Shown piece after piece: positions 33,654 to 43,466 of a stretch of 64,000 nt of DNA (position 1 is its first letter; the number at the start of each line of letters is the position of its first letter). A program made the translations under genes and the position numbers. The notes beneath the pieces are model-generated. The model had not been told where the DNA came from. It saw only the letters and a program-made list of their open reading frames with translations, and searched no databases. The stretch comes from Anaeramoeba ignava (lineage: Eukaryota; Metamonada; Anaeramoebidae), in the NCBI GenBank assembly GCA_028826165.1, contig JAPDFW010000059.1, positions 1,695,501-1,759,500 on the forward strand. The letters are read 5' to 3'.

Positions 33654-36600
33654 ATGCAAGTTTATCAACCTACTTCTAAAATTTTACTTAATATTTCTTG
33701 CAATAATTTGATTTCTCTTGATACGATTGGGTATTTTTTATCTTAATTATTTTTGCTTTTTTTTTTAATTTAATTTTTTTTCTTTTTTCAATTTTATCTT
33801 AAATTTTAATCTATTTAGCCAGAGTGATCCAATGGCAGTTTTATTCAAAATGGATCCACGAACACATGCTATTATTGAAGTTGGCAGAACAGAAACTTAT
33901 AAAAGTAAAATTTTTTTTTCATGATGAATTAAATTTCAATTCAAATCAAATCAAATCAAATCAAAATTTAATTCAATTTAATTTAATTCAATTCAATTTA
34001 ATTCAAAATTTAATTTAATTCAAAATTTAATTCAATTTAATTCAATTTAATTCAAAATTCAATTCAATTCAAAATTTAATTTAATCCAAAATTTCAATTC
34101 AAATCAATTCAATTCAATTCAATTTAATTCAATTTAATTCAATTCAATTCAATTCAATTCAAAATTCAATTCAATTCAATTCAATTCAATTCAATTCAAT
34201 TCAATCAAAATCAAATCAAATCAATTCAATTCAAAATTCAATTCAATTCAAATCAATTCAAAATTTAATTTAATTTAATTCAATTCAATTCAATATTCAA
34301 TTCAAAATTTAATTCAATTCAATTCAATTCAATTCAAAATTTCAATTCAAATCAAATCAAAATTTAATTCAATTTAATTCAATTTAATTCAATTCAATTC
34401 AAATCAATTCAATTTAATTCAATTTAATTTAATTCAATTCAATTCAAAATTTAATTTAATCCAAATCAATTCAATTCAATTCAAAATTTAATTCAATTCA
34501 ATTCAAAATTCAATTCAATTTAATTTAATTCAAAATTCAATTTAATTTAATTCAATTTAATTTAATTCAATTTAATTTAATTCAATTTAATTTAATTCAA
34601 TTCAATTTAATTCAATTCAATTTAATTCAAAATTTAATTCAATTCAATTTAATTCAATTCAATTTAATTCAATTTAATTTAATTTAAAATTCAATTTAAT
34701 TCAATTTAATTCAATTCAAAATTTAATTCAAAATTCAATTTAATTCAATTTAATTCAATTCAAAATTTAATTCAATTTAATTCAATTCAATTTAATTCAA
34801 TTTAATTCAATTCAATTTAATTTTAATTCAATTTAATTCAATTCAATTCAATTCAATTCAATTCAATTCAATATTTAATTCAATTTAATTCAATTCAATT
34901 CAATTCAATTCAAAATTTAATTCAAAATTTAATTCAATTTAATTTAATTCAATTCAATTCAATTTAATTCAAAATTTAATTCAATTCAATTTAATTCAAT
35001 TTAATTTAATTCAAATCAATTCAAAATTTAATTCAAAATTCAATTCAAATCAAATAAATTTAATTCAATTCAAAACAATTCAATTTAATTCAAAACAATT
35101 CAATTTAATTTAATTCAATTCAATTCAATTTAATTCAAAACAATTCAATTTAATTTAATTCAAAATTTAATTTAATTCAATTTAATTCAATTCAAAATTC
35201 AATTCAATTCAAAATTCAATTCAAAATTTAATTCAATTTAATTCAATTCAATTTAATTTAATTCAATTTAATTCAAAATTTAATTTAATTCAATTCAAAA
35301 TTTAATTCAATTCAATTCAAAATTCAATTTAATTCAAAATTTAATTCAAAATTTAATTCAAAATTTAATTCAATTCAATTCAATTTAATTCAATTCAATT
35401 CAATTCAATTCAATTCAATTCAATTCAATTCAATTCAATTCAATTTAATTCAATTCAATTTAATTCAATTTAATTCAATTTAATTTAATTTAATTCAATT
35501 CAATTTAATTCAAATCAATTCAATTTAATTCAATTTAATTCAATTTAATTCAAAATTTAATTCAAAATTCAATTTAAAATTCAATTCAATTCAATTCAAT
35601 TCAATTCAAAATTTAATTCAATTTAAAATTTAATTCAATTCAATTTAATTCAAAATTTAATTCAAAATTCAAAATTTAATTCAATTTAATTCAAAATTTA
35701 ATTCAATTCAATTTAATTCAAAATTTAATTTAATTCAATTCAATTCAATTTAATTCAAAATTTAATTCAAAATTTAATTTAAAATTTAATTCAAAATTCA
35801 ATTCAATTCAATTCAATTTAATTCAATTTAAAATTTAATTCAAAATTTAATTCAAAATTTAATTCAAAATTTAATTCAAAATTCAATTCAAATCAATTCA
35901 AATAAATTCAATTCAAAATTTAATTCAATTTAATTCAATTCAAAATTTAATTCAATTTAATTCAAAATTTAATTCAATTCAAAATTTAATTTAATTCAAA
36001 ATTTAATTCAAAATTTAATTCAAAAGATGACAGAAATCCTAAATTTTCCAAATCTTTCAATCTTGATTATCACTTTGAACAAACCCAATTATATCAAATC
36101 CAAGTGTATGATATTGACAGCAAATCAACAGATTTAAAAAAGCATGATTTCATTGGACAAATGAATTTCAACTTAGGAGAGCTTGCTGGCGCACCTGGTA
36201 TGTTTTTAACGAAAAAACTCGATAACCCGAAGAAACCTGCACGACAGAATGGAACTTGTACAGTTTCAGGAGAAGAAATACAAGAAAACAATTCAATCAT
36301 TCATTTCCGAATTGCCGGGAAAAATTTAGACAAAAAAGATTTTTTTGGAAAAAGTGATCCATTCCTCGTTTTCTACAGACAGCAAATCGACGGCTCCTCA
36401 TGGATCAAAAGCTATCAAACCGAGGTCATCAAATCTAATTTGAACCCAGTGTGGAAATCCTTCTCTGTTTCAGCAAACGATCTGTGCGGAGGGCAGTACG
36501 ATCGACCTATTCGAATTGAATGTTTAGACTGGAATCGAAGTGGAAAACCTGATCTTATCGGCATCACTCAACTTTCTCTTCCCGAACTCGATAATTCTAG

Positions 36601-38729
36601 AACAAAGATCTTTGACATTATTGAACCCAAAAAGCAAAAAAAGAAGCGATCTTATAAGAACAGTGGAACCCTTTCTTTTCTTGATTATCGTGTCGAAAGA
36701 ATCACTAGTTTCCTTGACTATCTTTATGGTGGTTGCCAGATCTCTCTTGTTGTTGCTGTCGATTTCACTGCTTCTAATGGAAATCCTGTTCATACTAGTT
36801 CTCTTCATTATCATGATGCTTATACTGTTAATGATTATCAAAAAGCTATTTCGACTTGTGGTACTATTCTTGCTAATTATGATACTGCTGGTCAATTCCC
36901 TGTTTTTGGATTTGGTAAATTTATAAAATTCAAATTAAAATTAAAATTAAATTTCATTTTAAATTCATTTAAAAATTAAAATTCATTTAAAAATTAAAAT
37001 TAAAATTTAAATTAAAATTAATATTAAAATTAAAATTAAAATTCATTTAAAAATTAAAATTAAAAATTAAAATTAAAAATTAAAATTAAAATTAATATTA
37101 TAATTAAAATTAAAAATTAAAATTAAAATTCATTTAAAAATTAAAATTAATATTATAATTAAAATTAAAATTTAAAATTAAAATTAAAATTAAAATTAAA
37201 ATTAAAATTAAAATTAAAATTAAAATTAAAATTAAATCAAATTATATTTAAATTAAAAATAGGTGCAAAAGTTGGAGGACAAGTTTCTCATTGCTTTCCT
37301 TTAAATGGAAATCCTCAAAATCCTTATGTTCCTGGTGTTCAAGGAATTTTACAAGCTTATCATAATGCATTTTATTGGCCAGGATTTACTTTGTAAAATT
37401 CATTTAAAATTAAAATTAAAATTAAAAATAAAAATAAAATTAAAATTAAAATTAAAATAGAAATTAAAATTAAAATTATAATTAAAATTAATATTAAAAT
37501 TAAAATCAAAATCAATATTAAAATTAAAATTAAAATTAAAATTAAAATTAAAATTAAAATCAAAATTAAAATTAAAATTAAAATTAAAATCAAAATTAAA
37601 ATCAAAATTAAAATTAAAATTAAAATTAAAATTAAAATTAAAATTAAAATTAAAATTAAAATTAAAATTTAAATTAAAATTAAAATTAAAATTAAAATTA
37701 AAAATAAAATAAAAATTAAAATTAAAATTAAAATAGAAATTAAAATTAAAATTAAAATTAAAATTAAAATTAAAATTAAAATTAAAATTAAAATTAAAAT
37801 TAAAATTAAAATTAAAATTAAAATTAAAATTAAAATTAAAATTAAAATTAAAATCAAAATTAAAATTAAAATTAAAATCAAAATCAATATTAAAATTAAA
37901 TTTTTAAAAGATGGGGTCCAACAAATTTTGCTCCTATTATTAATTCTGTTGCTCAAATTGCAAGAGGATATACTCAAATGCAAAATAACCAAAAATATTT
38001 TGTTCTTCTTTTCTTAACAGATGGAGAAATTACAGATTTTGAATTAACAAAAAAAGCAATTGTTGATGCAGCTGATTTACCAATTTCAATTGTTATTGTT
38101 GGCGTAATTTATTTTTATGAAAACAAAAAACAATTCAAATAATTTCAAAATTTTTTTTTTTAATTTTTGAAAAATTTTTGAAAACTTTTTTTCTTCTTAA
38201 TTTAGGTTGGATCAGGTGAATTTAAACAAATGGAAATTCTTGATGGTGATGAACAAAGAGTTTCTTATCAAGGTCGTAAAGCTGTTAGAGATATTGTTCA
38301 ATTTGTTCCATTTAGAGCTTTCTTAAATCGAGATATTTCTGCACTTGCTCAAGAAACACTTGCAGAAGTACATTTAAAATTAAAATTTAAATTAAAATTA
38401 AAATTAAAATTAAAATAAAAATTAAAATTAAAATTAAAATTAAAATTAAAATTAAAATTAAAATTAAAATTAAAATTAAAATTAAAATTAAAATTAAAAT
38501 TAAAATTAAAATTAAAAATAAAATTTAAATCAAAATTAAAATTAAAATTAAAATTAAATTAAAAAAAAATTAAAATTAAAATTAGATTCCAGCTCAATTA
38601 GTTAGTTATTATAAATCTAAGAATATTCAACCAAATCCTGGTTATACTGCTCAACAAAAACAACAAGCAATTCAACAACAAGTTATGCAACATCAACAAA
38701 CTCAACAACAAACTCAACAAAAGAAATAA
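33654..38729 (+). CDS. CPNE: Copine (C2A-C2B-vWA)
   Basis: A calcium-dependent phospholipid-binding protein acting at the plasma and endosomal membranes. Seven exons: 33654-33730, 33819-33904, 36027-36914, 37263-37392, 37911-38103, 38206-38367 and 38586-38729. All have GT-AG junctions and compatible phases, giving 559 residues. C2A covers about 1-130 ([19 protein letters not shown]). C2B covers about 145-275 ([20 protein letters not shown]). The copine vWA domain covers about 300-510 ([61 protein letters not shown]). The tail is Gln-rich. Splices fall inside conserved motifs such as GFGAK, confirming the exons. Introns 2, 3, 4 and 6 consist of short tandem repeats; introns 1 and 5 are ordinary. 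Codon use in exon 3 is less AT-rich. Confidence 0.96.
33905..36026. repeat. 2.1-kb intron made of AATTCAATTTAATTCAA repeats (copine intron 2)
   Basis: Donor GTAAAATT is at 33905 and acceptor TTCAAAAG ends at 36026. Between them are only permutations of ATTCA, ATTTA and AAATTTA, with long perfect (ATTCA)n runs near 34145-34200 and 35380-35440. It separates the copine codons for TYK and NDRNPKF. Confidence 0.95.
36915..37262. repeat. AAATTA hexamer repeat, copine intron 3
   Basis: The intron starts at GTAAATTT and ends at AATAG; it is filled with ATTAAA hexamers. It interrupts the conserved FGFGAKVGG segment. Confidence 0.92.
37393..37910. repeat. AAATTA hexamer repeat, copine intron 4
   Basis: Nearly pure ATTAAA hexamers over 500 nt, with rare ATCAAA and ATAGAA variants. 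It is bounded by GTAAAATT and TTTTTAAAAG. The ILILIL-type open frames on the other strand are repeat artefacts. Confidence 0.92.
38368..38585. repeat. AAATTA hexamer repeat, copine intron 6
   Basis: GTACATTT donor, AATTAG acceptor and about 200 nt of ATTAAA hexamers. It lies between the copine codons for LAQETLAE and IPAQLVSYY. Confidence 0.9.
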
Positions 38730-38937
38730 CTTCTTAACTTATCTTTATTTACTTTTTTTTTTTCAAATCAAATCCAAATCAATTTTTCTTTTCATTTTCT
38801 TACTTACTTTTTCTTTTTCAAATTTAAATTCAAATTAAAATTCAAATTCAAATTCAAATTAAAATTCAAATTAAAATTTTATTGATTTTATTGATTAAAT
38901 TTTGTTCTTCTTTTTTTTTTTGTTTTTTTATCACATT

Positions 38938-41900
38938 TTAAATTTGTTTTTTATTTTTATTAAAAGTTTCCCAAAAATGAGGATTTGTTTTTAAATCAAG
39001 ATTAAATAAATAAGGATCTGGTATTGAAAAATTTGTTAATTGATCTTTTTTTTTAAATGAAACATCTAATTTTTCAATAGGAATTTTTGGTGGATTTCTC
39101 ACTATAAATTTTTCTTCTAAAGCATTTGTAAATTCATTAATAAGATGTCTTTTCATTTGTTGAGGATTACTTTTAGAAATAATTTTTGATTTTTCATTTT
39201 CATTTTCATTTTCATTTTCATTTTCATTTTCATTTTCATTTTCATTTTCATTTTGATTTTCATTTTGATTTTTAATTTGATTTTTGATTTTTATTTTGAT
39301 TTTCAATTTGATTTTTATTTTGATTTTGATTTTGATTTTGATTTTGATTTTGATTTTGATTTTGATTTTTATTTTGAATTTGATTTTGATTTTGAATTTG
39401 ATTTTGAATTTGATTTTGATTTTGAATTTGATTTTGATTTTGAATTTGATTTTCTTTGTGATTTTTAATTTGATTTTTAATTTTAATTTCATTTTTAATT
39501 TGATTTTCATTTTTAATTTCATTTTCATTTTCATTTTGATTTTGATTTTTAATTTTAATTTCATTTTTAATTTCATTTTTAATTTCATTTTTAATTTGAT
39601 TTTTAATTTTAATTTCATTTTTAATTTGATTTTTAATTTCATTTTTTTAATTTCATTTTCATTTTTAATTTCATTTTGATTTTCATTTTGATTTTTAATT
39701 TCATTTTTAATTTGATTTTCATTTTTAATTTCATTTTCAATTTCTTTATGATTTTCTTTATGATTTTCTTTTTTAATTTCATTTTCTTTGTGATTTAATT
39801 TTGATTTTGATTTTAATTCAGATTCAGATTTTGATTTCTGAAATTTACTTTTCTTTCCCATTTCATGAAGTTTTTCTTCAATTCCAATTAAAAAAAATTG
39901 TTGTTTTCCAATAATAGATCCAGGTCTACATAATCTCATATATCCAATAGCTTCACGAGCTGTAAAATGATAATTTTTCATTAAGAAAATCGCATTAAGA
40001 GTTCCTGTTCTTCCTAAACCAGCTTTACAATTATGAACGACAGTATGATCTTTTAATAAAAATCTTTTTTCATTTCCATCAAGTTCAAATCCATAAAAAA
40101 ATTGTTTCTTTTTTGTATCAGTTATCTGTATTTTATGCAGTTGATGAACCACAAAATTTCCTTTGGAATTCATTTTCAAAATGCCTTTTTCTGAAGCCAA
40201 ATCATTATCTACTAAAACTGATTTATAACCTGAATGAGATTTTTTCCATTCTTCACATTTTTTCATATAATTTTCAACAGTAATATTTATTGAATCTCCA
40301 AACTCTATTGCATATCCTTTGCGATAATAATTTGCCATTATCAAAAAAGAATGACAGAAAATGCTTTTTATTTTTTCCAATTCATATTTTTTGATGTGGA
40401 AATTTTTCAGCTGCGGATCTGATCCAATATATTCATTTCGAGAATTAAATAACGTTTGATTGGCCCAACATGCTCGAATTAAATATTTAGGATAAAATGG
40501 AGTTGATTTCTTAATTCGTATTTTTCTTTTTTGTTGATTATGATGCAAATCATAATATATAAAAGTGAAATACATTTTTTTTCCTTTTTTCTCTAGATCT
40601 ATAAATCGATGAGGTTTTTTGTTGAATAAAAGACACAAAATATGTTTTTTGCTGACAAAATAATCCTTTTGATTTTTTCTTGATATTTTATATAATTTGC
40701 CAAATCCTTTTATTGTGTGGCTGACTAATTTTGGCAAATAATCCACACCTAATACTTGTTCATTTTGTTTGATATCTTGAATTTTTTTGGTTGTGAAATT
40801 TGACATGAGAATTTTTGTATTTGCAGCAAAGCAATGCACAGCAACACCACCTTTTTTTTCTGTTGAATTTCCATTATTATTTTTGATATCATTTTTATCC
40901 TTTTTCTTCTTATTATCGTTATCAATGATAACGTTATTTTTTGGTAAATTTGAATTATTTTCTTCATCACACAAATTGCTTTGATCATCTATATTAATTT
41001 CTTTCTCAACAATATTAAGAAAATGGTTGATAATTTTCCAAGAAGGAACACCACCATCTTCATAATACAAGTGATGGTGAGAAATGTTGTTTTGAATGAA
41101 TATTTGAGAATCATACAAAGGCAAATTGAGTCTGATAATTGATGTGATCCCTATTTTTTGGAAATGTTCAACATATTTATCCAGACTCCAAAAATAATAT
41201 TTCATCAAATTTTCTGCAATCATCATTTTTTCTGGGCTTAATGGTCTTGAGAAACGTGATGGCAAAGTATTTCTTTGAACAAATTTTTTCTTTGATTCTT
41301 TTTTCTTTTTCTTTTTCTTTTTCTGATCAGTTGAAGGAGTTATTTTTTCATTTTCTGGTTTATATTCATTTGAAAAATCTCTTGGAGAAGAAAATGCAAG
41401 AAGTTTTCCAGGGATAATCCAATTCATATCCCCATTTTCTATTTTATCATGATATACAAACTCTTCAATTGAAAAAGTTTCGAAATTATAAAATCCACAT
41501 TTCATTGCTTTATATAAACCATTTAAAACATCTAAAACTGTTAATGAAAATGTTTGACGTAAATATGAAGCGTCTCTAAAGCTAATTATTTTATCTATTT
41601 TTTCGAAAGGTTTAAAAGCTTCTTCTGGTGTTTTTTCCATTGCAATCATCATAAATGAACAAATTAAAACAGCTGAGTTTGTAAAACTTTCTGGAGTATC
41701 AAGACAATAAAAGATGATTTTTTTTTGAGTTAATTCTGGATCCTAAAAATTTATTTATAAAATTAAATTAAAATTTATAAAATTAAATTAAAATTTATAA
41801 AATTAATATAAAATTTATTTATAAAATTAAAATTCATTTATAAAATTAAATTAAAATTTATTTATAAAATTAAATTAAAATTTATTTATATTAAATTAAA

Positions 41901-43205
41901 ATTTATTTATAAAATTAAATTAAATTCATTTATAAAATTTATATTAAAATTTATTTATAAAATTAAATTAAATTCATTTATAAAATTAAATTAAAATTTA
42001 TTTATAAAATTAAATTAAAATTTATTTATAAAATTAAATTAAATTCATTTATTAAATTAAAATTAAAATTTATTTATAAAATTATATTAAATTTTATTTA
42101 TAATATTATATTAAAATTTATTTATAAAAATTAATATTAAATTTATTTATAAAATTTTAATTTAAATTCATTTATAAAATTTATATTAAATTAAAATTTA
42201 TTTATAAAATTAAATTAAAATTTATTTATAAATAAAATTTAAATTCATTTATAAAATTTATATTAAAATTTATTTATAAAATGTCATGTAAAAATTATAT
42301 TTTTGTTTTACATTCATTTATAAAATTAAATTCATTTATAAAATTAAAATTTATTTATAAAATTAAATTCATTTATAAAATTAAAATTTATTTATAAAAT
42401 TAAAATAAAAATTTATTTATAAAATTAAATTCATTTATAAAATTAAATTCATTTATTAAATTAAAATTTATTTATAAAATTGAATTAAAATTTATTTATA
42501 AAATTATATTAAAATTCATTTATAAAATTATATTAAATTCATTTATAAAAATGTCATGTAAAAATTATATTTTGTTTTACATTCATTTATAAAATTAAAT
42601 TCATTTATAAAATTAAAATTTATTTATAAAATTAAATTAAAATTTATTTATAAAATTAAATTAAAATTTATTTATAAAATTAAATTAAAATTCATTTATA
42701 AAATTAAATTCATTTATTAAATTAAAATTTATTTATAAAATTAATATTAAATTCATTTATAAAATTAAAATTAAAATTTATTTATAAAATTATATTAAAA
42801 TTTATATATAAAATTTAAATTCATTTATAAAACTAAATTTAATTCATTTATAAAATTAAATTAAAATTATTTATAAAATTAAATTAAAATTTATTTATAA
42901 AATTAAATTAAAATTTATTTATAAAATAAAATTCATTTATAAAATTTATATTAAAATTCATTTATAAAATTTCATGTAAAAATTATATTTTGTTTTACAT
43001 TCATTTTTTCAAATAAAATTTCACAAAATTTTGTAATTTGTGCTAAATTATAAGGTCCAAAATCATTTGCAAATGGTTGATAAATAAATTCATTCTCAAT
43101 TGTAAAATAATGATCATTAGATTTTGAAGAATCAAGAATTATTTTTGAACAAAAGAAATATAATCGATTTTTTATAAAATCAAAGAAATGAACTCTTTTT
43201 AACAT
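38938..43205 (-). CDS. CDC14: CDC14-type dual-specificity phosphatase precursor carrying an intein
   Basis: A proline-directed phosphatase that opposes CDK at mitotic exit and in cilium/centrosome biology. Exon 1, 43205-42999 (IKNRLYFFCSKI, DFGPYNLAQITKFCE), and exon 2, 41742-38938, join in phase 0 across a 1,256-nt repeat intron. The 1,003-residue precursor has the CDC14 N-terminal domain (KTPEEAFKPFEKI, SFRDASYLRQTFSLTVLDVL, ENGDMNWIIPGKLLAFSSP), the catalytic domain (SIIRLNLPLYDSQIF) and the signature H-CKAGLGRTGT with RLCRPGSIIGKQQ. The HC(X)5R signature is split: an intein (residues 373-640) sits between His372 and the catalytic Cys641. A Lys/Asn-rich insert lies just before it, and a long Asn/Glu/Gln/Lys repeat tail follows the catalytic domain before a unique C-terminus. 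Without protein splicing the enzyme should be inactive. Confidence 0.93.
39200..39800 (-). repeat. AAT-GAA/AAT-CAA hexamer tract coding the CDC14 tail
   Basis: The coding tract is built of AATGAA, AATCAA and AAATTA hexamers. It is read mainly as Asn-Glu-Asn-Gln, but switches to Lys-Met-Lys-Leu/Lys-Ile in the middle (from about 39650 to about 39285) before returning to Asn-Glu. The switch follows changes in A-run length. The unique C-terminal 70 residues after it stay in frame. Confidence 0.85.
40030..40833 (-). other. Intein in the CDC14 phosphatase (268 residues)
   Basis: It lies in frame within an uninterrupted 904-codon frame. Block A is CFAANTKILM with nucleophile Cys1. Block B is DYFVSKKHIL with His64; the usual Thr is Ser here. 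Block F is YGFELDGNEKRFLLKD. Block G is TVVHN (penultimate His267, terminal Asn268) followed by the extein Cys. All residues needed for class-1 splicing are present. Between B and F are about 175 residues that include FGDSINITVENYMKK, reminiscent of a segment seen in other large inteins. I see no LAGLIDADG or HNH homing-endonuclease motif, so it looks like a mini-intein or one with a degraded insert. Flanking host sequence on both sides (GGVAVH and CKAGLGRTG) is continuous CDC14. Splicing is inferred, not shown. Confidence 0.92.
41743..42998. repeat. AAATTTATTTATAAAATTAAATT repeat forming the CDC14 intron
   Basis: The donor (read on the minus strand) is at 42998 and the acceptor at 41743. The tract is units of TTTATAAAATTAAA. 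It includes two internal copies (42281-42319 and 42551-42589) of the sequence around the true exon end (42969-43006), each carrying the same GTAAAACA donor on the minus strand. Confidence 0.9.
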
Positions 43206-43466
43206 AATTATAAATTTAGCAAAAAGAAAATTGAGAAAAAAAAAATAAAAAATAAAATAATTTTGCGTTAAATTAATATAATTTAATCAATTTCTTTTGT
43301 GTTTTTATTTTATATTTTCTTTTTTGTTTTAAATCAACTAGAAGAATAAAAAGCAAAAAAAAGAAGAAAAATGAATTATTTAAATCTTATTTAAAAAAAA
43401 AAATAATTTATTTCAAAGTTATGAAAAATAAATTATTTGAATAACAAAACAAAAAAAAATATAATT
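43206..43466. other. Spacer between CDC14 and BEACH genes
   Basis: About 260 bp of AT-rich sequence containing A-runs and no coding sequence. It lies upstream of CDC14 and downstream of the BEACH gene, both on the minus strand. Confidence 0.5.

Noticed and set aside
37372-37992. Ile-Leu repeat open frames on the minus strand
   Set aside because: Artefacts of ATTAAA hexamers in a copine intron; flanking copine exons read on the plus strand.
39253-39679. Phe/Asp/Ile repeat frames on the plus strand
   Set aside because: Complement of the CDC14 coding repeat tail; no independent support.
40030-40833. Reading the CDC14 insertion as a spliced intron or lineage-specific loop
   Set aside because: The insertion is open for 268 codons, has no good GT-AG ends at the His/Cys border, and carries ordered intein blocks A, B, F and G with His-Asn-Cys at the junction. 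A loop between His and catalytic Cys would destroy the active site.
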